A stretch of 64,000 bases of DNA from UBA12077 sp963665525 (GCA_963665525.1 OY762280.1:620001-684000), one strand, 5' to 3'. Shown: positions 34,239 through 43,011, counted from the stretch's first letter. Made by a program: numbers and translations. The notes: generated by a model not told the origin, from the letters alone.

Positions 34239-35378
34239 ATGAAAAAGAACATATTAAATAGAATATTACTCGTGCTATGGCTTAGTATCATATTTGTTAG
34301 TTCATGTAAAAATGAAAAAGATGAAGAACTGATAGAGACACGAACAGAAAGTGTTGCATTTATAGATGGGCCATATGTTTTCCATGAAACTGATGGATTT
34401 AGAATTGTAAATGTTAATCAATACAATGAAATAACCGATACTTTTATGTATCAGGTTGATAGCCTACTCGTAAGAATTCCAAATCAAAATCCTGATCATT
34501 TTTATGTAAAGCTAAATCAGGATAATATGAAGCCACCATTTTTATATGAAAATGTCGATAAAATTTTTGCATTATCCGATATAGAAGGTAATTATTATGC
34601 ATTTGTAAACTTACTTATTGGTAATCAGATTACAGATGAAAATCTAAACTGGATATATGGTGATGGGCATGTAGTATTAAATGGCGATTTTGTAGATCGT
34701 GGTTATTACGTAACACAGGTACTTTGGTTAATTTATAAGCTGGAGCAAGAAGCAGCTGCTGCTGGAGGGGCCGTTCATTTTATTTTAGGAAATCATGAAA
34801 TGATGAATCTGGAAGGTAACTTCAAATACGTTAGAAATAAGTATACGAAGTTAGCCGATGATTTAGATATTTCATATGAAGATTTTTATAATGAAAATAA
34901 TGAATTAGGTCGATGGATGCGCTCTAAAAATATTATTGAAAGAATTAACAATAATTTATTTGTACATGCAGGTATTAGCAATACTTTATTAAATGAAAAA
35001 ATTGATATAGAATCATTAAATAAGATTGCTAAAGATAACTATGGTCTTGATTTGGAGAATAATACATTAACAATACCAAATTTAATTTTTGGAAGTTTTG
35101 GACCTCTTTGGTACAGAGGGTTAGTTAAAGATACAGAAGATTACCTTAAAGCATCAATGAATGAAGTTAATAGTTTTTTAGATTATTATGAGTCTGAAAA
35201 AGTTATTATTGGACATTCTATAGTTGAAGATATTTCAACCGATTATGATGGGAAAGTAATTCGAATAGATCTTCATTATCCCGATACAGAAAACAGTACG
35301 GAAGAATCTAAGGCTTTATTAATTGAAGATGATGTTTTATATAAGGTTGATGTTTTAGGAGCTAAAACTAAGATTTAA
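34239..35378 (+). CDS. Calcineurin-like phosphoesterase lipoprotein
   Basis: 379 residues with a lipoprotein signal whose Cys follows IIFVSS. Phosphoesterase motifs are in order: SDIEGN (about residue 112), LNGDFVDRG (about 148), ILGNHEMM (about 182), and later a VHAG and IGHS block for metal ligands. The first motif has Glu where the DxH motif of the family has His, so metal binding may be altered. Likely a periplasmic or surface phosphatase for an organic phosphate. It is the third gene of the SusCD locus, with an IPT/TIG lipoprotein and an alkaline phosphatase following. Confidence 0.82.
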   Translation: MKKNILNRILLVLWLSIIFVSSCKNEKDEELIETRTESVAFIDGPYVFHETDGFRIVNVNQYNEITDTFMYQVDSLLVRIPNQNPDHFYVKLNQDNMKPPFLYENVDKIFALSDIEGNYYAFVNLLIGNQITDENLNWIYGDGHVVLNGDFVDRGYYVTQVLWLIYKLEQEAAAAGGAVHFILGNHEMMNLEGNFKYVRNKYTKLADDLDISYEDFYNENNELGRWMRSKNIIERINNNLFVHAGISNTLLNEKIDIESLNKIAKDNYGLDLENNTLTIPNLIFGSFGPLWYRGLVKDTEDYLKASMNEVNSFLDYYESEKVIIGHSIVEDISTDYDGKVIRIDLHYPDTENSTEESKALLIEDDVLYKVDVLGAKTKI

Positions 35379-35448
35379 TATGTATTAACGAGTTTGATAT
35401 CATTAAAATGGAATTATTAATTAAGATCCTTTATTAAAAAAACAAATT

Positions 35449-36423
35449 ATGAAACAAAGAATAAGAATTACACAAAGATCCCTTATGCTTGTTTTAAGTA
35501 TGATGGTATTTATTGGATTATGGTCTTGTGAAGAAGACGATGATACTATAAAAATATTCCCCCCTGTTATTACAGAAATGGATCCAACAACAGCTCTTGA
35601 AGGTGAGGAGATTGTGATTACTGGACGAAACTTTAGTCATACAATAGATGAGAATATAGTTATGTTTGGAGCTACACAAGTTCCTGTTATTGATTTAGAT
35701 TCAACAGATTTCTCTACTCATTTGGCATTAACTGTTGAAGTTCCAATAGGAGCTGCACTTGGAGATCATGATGTAACTGTTACTGTAGGTGACTTAACAT
35801 CTGAACCCGTAACTTTTACAGTTACCAGTTTAGTTACTCTTGTTATTCCTATCGCACAAGGTGGTGATGATGCTGAAGAATTCAGAGGGGTTTATGAGGA
35901 CTATCCTGATGGATATATGGAGGTTACCAGTAGTGACCTAGAATTATGTACAGAAGCTACTAATCTTCAATTGATGATAGGTCTTCTTTTTAGAGATGTC
36001 CAAATTCCGGTGGGAGCTGAAATAACAAATGCTTATGTTCAGTTTACATGTGATGATGATGATAACCAGGAAGGTCCATTAGGTATGAGTATTTGGGGAA
36101 TAAAAGAAGCTAATACTTCTGCTCCATTTATTGAAACTCTTTTTAACATTTCTAGTCGTCCAAGTACTACAGCTTCTGTAACTTGGTTAGCGCCAATATG
36201 GGCAGTTAAAGAGGAAAAAGGTCCGGATCAGGCAACTGCTGATTTGTCAGAAATAGTGCAGGAAATCATTGATCAATCAGGATGGGCTGCTGGAAATAAT
36301 ATGGGATTTAAGTTTTCCAATGAGGTTACTGAAAAAATTCACAGAGAAGCTGAAGCATGGGAAGATAATGATGGTGGTTCACCTGCAGAGTTAGTGGTTA
36401 CTTTTTCGCCTCCGGTTGAATAG
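35449..36423 (+). CDS. Surface lipoprotein with IPT/TIG domain
   Basis: 324 residues, lipoprotein signal with Cys in GLWSCEEDDD, typical of export to the surface in Bacteroidota. An IPT/TIG immunoglobulin-like domain at about residues 40-125 (PPVITEMDPTTALEGEEIVITG) is followed by a C-terminal beta-rich domain (about 130-324; DAEEFRGVYEDYPDG and DLELCTEATNLQLMIGLLF) resembling DNRLRE-type secreted modules. In SusCD loci such proteins usually fill the SusE/F position and bind the ligand. It lies 71 bases after the phosphoesterase gene and ahead of a terminator and alkaline phosphatase. Confidence 0.78.
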   Translation: MKQRIRITQRSLMLVLSMMVFIGLWSCEEDDDTIKIFPPVITEMDPTTALEGEEIVITGRNFSHTIDENIVMFGATQVPVIDLDSTDFSTHLALTVEVPIGAALGDHDVTVTVGDLTSEPVTFTVTSLVTLVIPIAQGGDDAEEFRGVYEDYPDGYMEVTSSDLELCTEATNLQLMIGLLFRDVQIPVGAEITNAYVQFTCDDDDNQEGPLGMSIWGIKEANTSAPFIETLFNISSRPSTTASVTWLAPIWAVKEEKGPDQATADLSEIVQEIIDQSGWAAGNNMGFKFSNEVTEKIHREAEAWEDNDGGSPAELVVTFSPPVE

Positions 36424-36459
36424 TTAATATTTTTCTTGATAGATATAAATAAGAAGGTG

Positions 36460-36494
36460 AAATGGTGCTTCAGAATTTATGGAGCACCATTTTA
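36460..36494 (+). terminator. Rho-independent terminator after the IPT/TIG gene
   Basis: AAATGGTGCTTC pairs with GGAGCACCATTT (one G-U) around a 9-base loop, followed by one further T and then A-rich sequence. It separates the lipoprotein gene from the alkaline phosphatase gene, which may therefore have its own promoter. Confidence 0.65.
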
Positions 36495-36562
36495 AAAAAC
36501 GATTGAAGTATAGATAGGGGAAAATACTACAATATATAAATCAATATCATATATAAATAAGA

Positions 36563-37663
36563 ATGAAAAAAATATATCTAGTTATAATAATTATAAGTTT
36601 AGCTTTAACTTCTTGTTTAAATAATAATTTCGAGGTTAAAACAAAAAAGACAAAACATCCTAAAAATATTATTTTATTAATTGGAGATGGCATGGGGGTC
36701 ACTCAAATATACGCAGCGATGTCTATCGTTGAAACTCCATTAAATCTAGAACGTTTTAAAGTGATAGGATTTCATAAGACCTATTCAGCTAGTCATTATG
36801 TAACAGACTCTGGCGCTGGAGGAACAGCCTTGGCAACAGGTTCTAAAACAAACAATAAACATATTGCGATTGATACATTAGGAAATCCCATAAAATCAAT
36901 ATTACATTATGCTGAAGATAATTGTCTGTTAACCGGTTTAGTATCGACAAGTGCTATTACGCATGCAACACCTGCTGCATTTATAGCGCATGATACCTTG
37001 CGATATAATTATGAAAATATTGCGCGAGACTTTCTCGATGTTGACATTGATTTATTTATAGGTGGAGGCAAAAAGAATTTTAATGATCGTAAAGATGGTT
37101 TAAATCTTCTGGATTCTCTAAAAAAGAGAAATTATAGTATCATTGACGGAATCGATAATTTTGATCCTCAGAATAAACAAAAACATGCGGTTTTTACGGC
37201 AAAAGGGCACAATCCTGAAGTAATGAATGGTCGTGGCGACATGCTCCCTTTATCTACACAAAAAGCAATCCAGTTCTTAAATAAAAGTGAAAAAGGATTT
37301 TTTTTAATGGTTGAAGGTTCGCAAATTGATTGGGGAGGTCATGATAACTCGATTGAATATGTAACTTCTGAGACTATCGATTTTGATAAAGCCGTTGCTC
37401 AAGCATTAGATTTTGCTGAAAAAGATGGAGAAACTCTGGTAATTGTTACTGCTGATCACGAAACAGGTGGTTTAACATTAGTCGATGGAGATATTGCTAA
37501 ACATATTATTGAAGCAAAGTTTTCAACTGATAATCATACTGCTGTTATGGTTCCTATCTTTGCATTTGGACCAGGAGCTGAAAATTTTTCTGGTATTTAT
37601 CAAAATACTGATGTATTTTATAAAATGATGAATGCTTTACAGCTTGAATATCAAGAGAAATAA
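36563..37663 (+). CDS. Alkaline phosphatase
   Basis: 366-residue metal-dependent phosphatase of the alkaline phosphatase superfamily. Lipoprotein-like signal peptide with Cys in ALTSCLNN. Metal/catalytic motifs: ILLIGDGMGVTQ (about 34-45), TDSGAGGTALATGSK with the phosphorylated Ser (about 88-102), HATPAAFIAHD, EGSQIDWGGHDN and TADHETGG. It releases phosphate from monoesters outside the cytoplasm. It converges with the response-regulator gene; only one base separates the stop codons, so there is no room for a terminator and the two transcripts probably overlap. Confidence 0.93.
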   Translation: MKKIYLVIIIISLALTSCLNNNFEVKTKKTKHPKNIILLIGDGMGVTQIYAAMSIVETPLNLERFKVIGFHKTYSASHYVTDSGAGGTALATGSKTNNKHIAIDTLGNPIKSILHYAEDNCLLTGLVSTSAITHATPAAFIAHDTLRYNYENIARDFLDVDIDLFIGGGKKNFNDRKDGLNLLDSLKKRNYSIIDGIDNFDPQNKQKHAVFTAKGHNPEVMNGRGDMLPLSTQKAIQFLNKSEKGFFLMVEGSQIDWGGHDNSIEYVTSETIDFDKAVAQALDFAEKDGETLVIVTADHETGGLTLVDGDIAKHIIEAKFSTDNHTAVMVPIFAFGPGAENFSGIYQNTDVFYKMMNALQLEYQEK

Positions 37664-37664
37664 T

Positions 37665-38354
37665 TTATCCTTTAACTTTCAGAATAAATCCACTTCCATG
37701 GATATTTTCTATTTCTATGGAAGTGTCATTTTTTAGATATTTCCTTAACTTAGTAATATAAACATCCATACTGCGTGCTGTGAAGTACCCTTCTTCACCC
37801 CATATTGCATTTAATGCTTTGTCGCGGTCAAGAATTTTATTCTCATGCTGACAAAGCATTTTTAATAATTCACTTTCTTTGGGTGATAATTTAATGGTAT
37901 TTCCTTCAAAACTTAAAGTTCTTAATTCAGAATCAAAATTGTATTTACCAATATTAAATAATTCTGAATCATTGGATAATTCAGTTTTTCGTTTAAGGAT
38001 AGCTTTTATTTTATATAGAAGAACTTCAGAATCAAAAGGCTTGGTAATGTAATCATCAGCACCAATTTTATATCCTTCGAGAATATCATCTTTGAGTGTT
38101 TTAGCGGTAAGAAATATAGTAGGGATCGTTGGTTTCAATGATTTTATTTTTTTTGCAATGGAGAAACCATCCATGTTTGGAAGCATAATATCCAAAATAC
38201 AAAAATCGAACGGTTGCGATTGAAATTCAGATATAGCATTTGCTCCATCTTTAATCCACGATACATTAAAGTCATTCATTTCGAGATATGATTTTAAGAC
38301 AGAACCAAAATTTTCATCATCTTCAACTAAAAATATGTGATGTTTATTTTCCAT
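37665..38354 (-). CDS. OmpR-family response regulator
   Basis: 229 residues: receiver domain (1-120) with phospho-acceptor Asp55 in ILDIMLPNMDG and Lys in TKPF, and a winged-helix DNA-binding domain (about 130-229; LSPKESELLKMLCQHEN, SMDVYITKLRKYLK). It resembles the RprY regulators of Bacteroides. Overlaps the kinase gene by 11 bases, so the two are co-translated. A candidate target is the TTTAAC repeat array at 40028 in front of its own operon, because OmpR-type regulators bind head-to-tail repeats about 10-11 bp apart. Confidence 0.92.
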   Translation of the reverse strand: MENKHHIFLVEDDENFGSVLKSYLEMNDFNVSWIKDGANAISEFQSQPFDFCILDIMLPNMDGFSIAKKIKSLKPTIPTIFLTAKTLKDDILEGYKIGADDYITKPFDSEVLLYKIKAILKRKTELSNDSELFNIGKYNFDSELRTLSFEGNTIKLSPKESELLKMLCQHENKILDRDKALNAIWGEEGYFTARSMDVYITKLRKYLKNDTSIEIENIHGSGFILKVKG

Positions 38355-39975
38355 TGTTTAAAGGTATTACAGGTAAACAAATTTCGAATTTAGAACCTTG
38401 TCCAAATTCACTGTTAGCATGTATAGTTCCATTAAATTCGTTTACAATGGCTTTTACATAGCTTAAGCCTAAGCCAAATCCTTTTACATTATGAATGTTG
38501 CCGGTTGGTACTCGGTAAAACTTATCAAAAATACGTACCAATTCTTCTTTTTTAATGCCAATGCCATGATCCTCAGCCTGGATTATAATATTCCCGTTTT
38601 GGTTTACAGTTTTCAAGTTTATAATTAAATCTTTGGGTGAGTATTTTATAGCATTATCCAATAAATTATGAATGATATTTAGAAAATGGGTTTCGTCAAC
38701 CATAGCAAATGGATTTTCGGCATGCAGCGAAACATTCAATTTGCCACCTTTCTCAAGTACTTTAAGATTAATATTCTCTATCGCTTTCTGAATAAGGTCG
38801 TGCAAATCAAATTCAAGTAGTTTAACCTTAAACTTTTCTTTTTCTAACAGTGATATTTGCAATACACTTTCTACCTGGTTATTCATTCTGCGGTTTTCTT
38901 CTTTAATTATTTTTACATAGTGATGAACCTTTTCCTCATCAGAAATAATTTGTGGGTTTTTTATCGAGTCGGCAGCCAATGAGATCGTCGCAATTGGAGT
39001 TTTAAACTCGTGGGTCATGTTATTGATAAAATCCGACTTAATTTCTGATAGTTTCTTTTGCTTAAAAGTAATTTTTGCAGTGATAAAGAAGATTATAATA
39101 ATGATTAGAGTAAATAAGATTGAACCAAGAAGCATGGTGGAAAGAGATCGGTATATGAAACTGTTTTTTCCGGGTAAGTATAAATATAGCGAAATGTATT
39201 TGTCGACCAGTGCATTAGGAAACAAACTTGAGCTAAACGAGCTTTTTAAATAATCATCTTTAAAACCATTCGAACTTTTATAGGTAGTATCTAAACGATT
39301 ATCAATGATTGCATATTCATAGTTTTTATCGAGACCTTTATCCAATACTTCTTGTTTAATTAAAGTGTCCAGCTTATCAATATCCAGGTTGCATTCTATA
39401 GGATTTTTTCTTGATCCAAACTCATTAATCATATCACCAAAGATATTGAGGTAAACTTTAGCTTCGGTTTTGATATCACCATTATCAACAACAAAACTAT
39501 CTCTTAAAACAACCACATTTTCATCAGGCCCATCGTAATCTATGGAAGATACATACATCTGACCTTTACTTTTAGTATTTTCTTTGTCAATAACTGTAAT
39601 GTAATCATTATTTTTATTACCTGTTGAAACCATATTCATATTTAGCTTATCCTGAGTTAAATAATCAACAGAATCGCCATGTATCGTAAACACAGTATCG
39701 TTCTGAAAGTATTCAATAAATGATTGCTTATCATCAATTGATGAACTTCCAATTCTTTTTATACTAATATGGTCTAGATTCTCAGAAATAAATACAACAG
39801 CTCGTTTTCTTTCAATTTTCTCAATGATATTATCAAGAGCTTCGCGAATATTTTCTTCATATTCTGCTTCTTTAACATCAATGGCATTTTTTATCCAGAA
39901 CAGCTGTACGATAATGATCCCAATCAGGGAAAAACTCATTATTACAATTAATATATGTAACAGGTATTTTTTCAT
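38344..39975 (-). CDS. Sensor histidine kinase (RprX-like)
   Basis: 543-residue membrane kinase. A first helix at about 7-28, a large periplasmic sensor domain (about 30-280), a second helix at about 283-303, then HisKA with phospho-acceptor His322 in NNMTHEFKTPIA and the HATPase domain with LDNAIKYSP, EDHGIGI and GFGLGLSYVKAIV. Partner is the response regulator that follows. The signal is unknown. The gap to the divergent acidic secreted protein (161 bases) holds the TTAA repeat array and a -7 element, so the two transcripts may be co-regulated. Confidence 0.92.
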   Translation of the reverse strand: MKKYLLHILIVIMSFSLIGIIIVQLFWIKNAIDVKEAEYEENIREALDNIIEKIERKRAVVFISENLDHISIKRIGSSSIDDKQSFIEYFQNDTVFTIHGDSVDYLTQDKLNMNMVSTGNKNNDYITVIDKENTKSKGQMYVSSIDYDGPDENVVVLRDSFVVDNGDIKTEAKVYLNIFGDMINEFGSRKNPIECNLDIDKLDTLIKQEVLDKGLDKNYEYAIIDNRLDTTYKSSNGFKDDYLKSSFSSSLFPNALVDKYISLYLYLPGKNSFIYRSLSTMLLGSILFTLIIIIIFFITAKITFKQKKLSEIKSDFINNMTHEFKTPIATISLAADSIKNPQIISDEEKVHHYVKIIKEENRRMNNQVESVLQISLLEKEKFKVKLLEFDLHDLIQKAIENINLKVLEKGGKLNVSLHAENPFAMVDETHFLNIIHNLLDNAIKYSPKDLIINLKTVNQNGNIIIQAEDHGIGIKKEELVRIFDKFYRVPTGNIHNVKGFGLGLSYVKAIVNEFNGTIHANSEFGQGSKFEICLPVIPLNNGK

Positions 39976-40027
39976 TTAATGTGAATTAATGATTCAAAGA
40001 TAAATATATTAAAACATTGATTTAAAA

Positions 40028-40066
40028 CTTTAACTTTTCTTTAACTCTTTTTAAGAAGCCTTTAAC
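40028..40066. promoter_or_regulatory. Four-part TTAA half-site array, spacing 11/10/11 bp
   Basis: CTTTAAC at 40028-40034, 40039-40045 and 40060-40066, with TTTTAAG at 40049-40055, puts TTAA at 40030, 40041, 40051 and 40062. All four lie on one face of the helix, 53 bases upstream of the kinase start and 23 bases before the -7 element of the divergent gene. It is a likely operator for an OmpR-type regulator. The same geometry recurs at 58429. Confidence 0.6.
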
Positions 40067-40088
40067 TGGCTTGATTTTGAATGCATTG

Positions 40089-40096
40089 TAGTTTTG
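40089..40096 (+). promoter_or_regulatory. Candidate -7 element for the acidic exported protein
   Basis: TAGTTTTG matches TAnnTTTG and lies 41 bases before the start at 40137, just downstream of the repeat array. No good TTTG -33 element is at the usual distance, as expected if the promoter needs an activator. Confidence 0.4.
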
Positions 40097-40136
40097 CTGT
40101 AAATAATTTAGAGTTTAACAAATCAAAACACATACA

Positions 40137-41309
40137 ATGAAAAAGTATTTTATTCAAACCTTAGTTTTTTGCTTAATATCAGTGTTAAGTACTCATGCAC
40201 AAGAAAAATCAAAAGTTCATGTAAAAATAATAAAAGAAGAGGACGGAAAAACCATTGTTATCGATACAACTTTTGATGAATTAAATCATGAGTATGTTTA
40301 TTTCTATGGCGATAAACATTTCTCGGAACATAAAATTGATAGTATTTTGGGCGAGTTCAAAATGTGCGATCAAAAAGGAGTAAAAGTAATTTCTCTTTCG
40401 GAAGATATTCACACTTGCGATTCTTTAGAGAATATTTTTGTTACTGTAAATACAGATATAGATGATGAAGATGCTAAAATGAAACATATTTACATTACAA
40501 GCGATGGAGAAAAAAGTACAATTGAGCAGAAGAGTAATGTATTTTGGCTTGGAACAGATTCCATAAAAGTTACAAAACACATTACAATGGATGATGAAGA
40601 TGGTGTTTTTACAATTAAATCAGATGATGAAGAGCATATCAAAATTGTAGAAAAAGGATCTGGTGACATGATGATCTGGACAGTAGACTCTATCGATAGT
40701 AAATCAAAAGCTACGCAAAGTAAAATAGTGGTTTTTTCAACTGGTGAAAATTCTTTGGATATCATAGAGTCGGATGATGAAGATGTTGTAGTTGTTAAAG
40801 AGATTATTGTTTCAGAAAGCGGCGATGCAGAGAAAAATATTTCTGTTCATTTAAATAATATTGATAAAGGCAATAAAATTATTGAGGTTATATACGATGA
40901 AGATGATGGCGATAAAGATGAAAAAATGTCAAAGTTAGAAGATGCTTTACGTGGTGTAGATGGCGAGGTTAAGATTGAAAGGTATAAAACGGATGATGGT
41001 AAAATTGTTCTTAAAGCTGAAATTATTGGAGAGTCTGAAAAAAATATAGAGAAGAAAACTGAAAAGCTAAAAATTATTAAAGGCAAAGAAAGTGGTGTGT
41101 TTGATATAGAATTTGAATTAGATAAAATTGAACCAACTCTACTTATAGTTGAAAATATGGATGGTAAAACGGTTTATTCAAAGAAACTCAAAAAATTCAA
41201 TGGTGAATATTCTGGGAAAATTGATTTATCAAAGGAACCGGAGGGTAAATATATAATGCAAATAATTCAAGGAGATGAAATGCTTATAAAAAAAGAACTT
41301 CAACGTTAG
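40137..41309 (+). CDS. Acidic exported protein with T9SS-like C-terminal domain
   Basis: 390 residues: signal peptide (MKKYFIQTLVFCLISVLSTHAQ), then a long repetitive stretch of Asp/Glu/Lys-rich beta strands (ITMDDEDGVFTIKSDDEEH, DEDVVVVKEIIVSE), and a last domain of about 70 residues that reads like a T9SS sorting domain (VENMDGKTVYSKKLKKFNG, IDLSKEPEGKYIMQI and IKKELQR). If so it would be exported across the outer membrane. I do not recognise the body of the protein. It is divergent from the kinase/regulator operon and may be its target or signal partner. Confidence 0.6.
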   Translation: MKKYFIQTLVFCLISVLSTHAQEKSKVHVKIIKEEDGKTIVIDTTFDELNHEYVYFYGDKHFSEHKIDSILGEFKMCDQKGVKVISLSEDIHTCDSLENIFVTVNTDIDDEDAKMKHIYITSDGEKSTIEQKSNVFWLGTDSIKVTKHITMDDEDGVFTIKSDDEEHIKIVEKGSGDMMIWTVDSIDSKSKATQSKIVVFSTGENSLDIIESDDEDVVVVKEIIVSESGDAEKNISVHLNNIDKGNKIIEVIYDEDDGDKDEKMSKLEDALRGVDGEVKIERYKTDDGKIVLKAEIIGESEKNIEKKTEKLKIIKGKESGVFDIEFELDKIEPTLLIVENMDGKTVYSKKLKKFNGEYSGKIDLSKEPEGKYIMQIIQGDEMLIKKELQR

Positions 41310-41312
41310 ATT

Positions 41313-41337
41313 AAAGGAGCCTCTAAGAGGCTCCTTT
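41313..41337. terminator. Bidirectional hairpin between convergent genes
   Basis: AAAGGAGCCTC (41313-41323) pairs exactly with GAGGCTCCTTT (41327-41337) around TAA. It lies between the stops at 41309 and 41344 and ends in T's on both strands. Confidence 0.8.
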
Positions 41338-41343
41338 CTATAT

Positions 41344-41958
41344 TTAATAAAAAAATGAAATACCTTCCCATAATTGATATATTCCAAATAAAAGTAAAAC
41401 CAATGCCGATAATCCTAATAATGATTTTATTACATTTGGGCCAAAGTTTCGTGCAAAAGCAAATAAAATAATGGTTGCAGATAATGCAAATATTAAAGTA
41501 AGATAAAATCCAATAATAAGGGCAAAGCCATTTAAAGCAGAAACTTGCCATCCTTCAATAAACATAGGCCCCATAACAAGGCTCCATCCTAAATAAGGAT
41601 GAGGATTTAATATATTTACTAGGATAGCACTGTAGAATGTTTGATTTCCTGATTGTTTTGATATTTGGTCTTCTGCACGATATGCTCTCCATGATTTAAA
41701 AGCACTGTATGCAAGATAAATTAAAAACAGACCACCGGTAAATCTTAGTATAGTTATAAAATTGTCGGGAACAGAATTGAGAAGAAATAACATTAAACAA
41801 GCAATAGGAATATCACTAATAATTGGAGCAAAAGCAGCAGGTAAAGTTTTTTGCCAACCTTTTTTTAAAGTTTGTGCAATTAAAAATGTTTGTAAAGGAC
41901 CAGGTTGGATAGCTGCAGCAAAGGCATAACTTATACCGAAAATCAAATAGGCTGTCAT
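41344..41958 (-). CDS. LysE/RhtB-family exporter
   Basis: 204-residue inner-membrane transporter with about six hydrophobic helices. The N-terminal AAAIQPGPLQTFLIAQTLKKGW is the family pattern (cf. TPGP in LysE/RhtB), with ILVNILNPHPYLGWSLVMGP in the middle. Members export amino acids or related small molecules; the substrate cannot be told. It stands alone, ends at the shared terminator, and is followed upstream by a 321-base gap. Confidence 0.85.
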   Translation of the reverse strand: MTAYLIFGISYAFAAAIQPGPLQTFLIAQTLKKGWQKTLPAAFAPIISDIPIACLMLFLLNSVPDNFITILRFTGGLFLIYLAYSAFKSWRAYRAEDQISKQSGNQTFYSAILVNILNPHPYLGWSLVMGPMFIEGWQVSALNGFALIIGFYLTLIFALSATIILFAFARNFGPNVIKSLLGLSALVLLLFGIYQLWEGISFFY

Positions 41959-42279
41959 GAATGCTTTATATTAAGATTTTATCATAAAATTCAAATATAA
42001 GAAAAGATTCATTTATGGCTCATTCCATTTATACATAAAGGTTATTTGCAAAACTAATAATGAGACAATTTGCTAATACAGAGTGTAATTTTTATATACG
42101 CAACTATAACGAATAAATTTGCATCATAATAGTAACTAATTTGATTGGGAAAATCAGTTGATAATAGATATATCGAGAGATACAATGAAGATTCATAAAT
42201 TATTTGTATCTTAGTATTTGACATACTGCATATTTTGGTCTGGTTTTTGCAAATTGAGTATGGAATAAAACGAACCACT
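41959..42279. other. 321-base gap without a recognised gene
   Basis: A/T-rich gap between the divergently oriented LysE gene and the 81-residue protein gene, so it should hold both promoters. The open frame on the minus strand at 42054-42278 has no recognisable features and unconvincing composition. I see no clear -7 element, hairpin or RNA gene. Confidence 0.5.
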
Positions 42280-42525
42280 ATGAAAATTGCATGTTATAAA
42301 AATGGAGAAGAAATTAAACTTAGAGATCCATTAGATTTAGATTATATTGAATATGATGTTGTAAAAGATTACTTAAAAGTCATAGGTCATTTAGAAAAAA
42401 ATCCAAAGGCAAGAGTAGAAATTGATTTAACCGAACCATTTGTTCCTAAATATAATTTAGTAAATTGCTCAGGAAATTTCACACAGAAATTTCATCAGGT
42501 TATCAATAGAAAGAAATTAGCTTAA
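42280..42525 (+). CDS. Small protein of unknown function
   Basis: 81 residues from the Met at 42280; the frame is open upstream to 42235 but those codons are not protein-like. It has a simple alternating charged/hydrophobic pattern (GEEIKLRDPLDLDYIEYD, RVEIDLTEPFVPKYN) and no signal peptide. I do not recognise the family. It is 3 bases before the C_GCAxxG_C_C gene and probably co-transcribed with it, which may link it to a redox role. Confidence 0.6.
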   Translation: MKIACYKNGEEIKLRDPLDLDYIEYDVVKDYLKVIGHLEKNPKARVEIDLTEPFVPKYNLVNCSGNFTQKFHQVINRKKLA

Positions 42526-42528
42526 AGA

Positions 42529-42972
42529 ATGGATAGATCACAAAAAGCTCTTGACTATTACTCCAATGGATTTAATTGTTCACAATCGGTAATTGCTTCA
42601 TTTGCAGATTTATTAAATATAGACGAAGAAATAGCCCTTCGGATGGCATCAGGCTTTGGCGGTGGTATGGGACGAATGCAGGGAACTTGCGGTGCTGTAA
42701 CAGGTGCATTTATGGTTATTGGATTTCTTCGTGGAAAATATAAAGATGGAGATGATGAAGCAAAAGCGCATACAGATCGTTTAATTCAGGACTTTTCAAA
42801 TAAGTTTACAAAATTTCATGGAAGTATTAATTGTAAATCCTTAATTGAATTTGATTTAAATACAGAAGAAGGGAGAAAGGCTGCAGAAGAGGCAGAAGTC
42901 TTTAAAAAGAAATGTACTTTTTTTGTAAAACTTGCAGTTGATTTACTTGAAGAAATTTTAAAACAAAAATAA
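42529..42972 (+). CDS. C_GCAxxG_C_C-family redox protein
   Basis: 147-residue protein with the Cys pattern of the putative redox-active C_GCAxxG_C_C family: C17 in NGFNCSQSV, the glycine-rich ASGFGGGMGRMQGTCGAVTGAFMVIG, then C in INCKSLI and C in KKCTFFVK. Members are often thought to bind a metal or heme-type cofactor, but activity is not established. No signal peptide, so cytoplasmic. It follows the 81-residue protein gene and ends inside a strong terminator. Confidence 0.85.
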   Translation: MDRSQKALDYYSNGFNCSQSVIASFADLLNIDEEIALRMASGFGGGMGRMQGTCGAVTGAFMVIGFLRGKYKDGDDEAKAHTDRLIQDFSNKFTKFHGSINCKSLIEFDLNTEEGRKAAEEAEVFKKKCTFFVKLAVDLLEEILKQK

Positions 42973-43000
42973 AAAAGCGAAGTGTAAACTTCGCTTTTTT
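42971..43000. terminator. Bidirectional Rho-independent terminator
   Basis: AAAAAAGCGAAGT pairs with ACTTCGCTTTTTT around GTAA, overlapping the stop of the upstream gene. It separates that gene from the convergent permease gene ending at 43012, with T-runs on both strands. Confidence 0.9.
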
Positions 43001-43011
43001 TATGTTTATAC

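Noticed and set aside
42054..42278. Minus-strand open frame of 74 codons in the gap after the LysE gene
   Set aside because: Unlike any family, hydrophobic and Ser-rich without signal or membrane pattern, and it overlaps the start region of the next gene.
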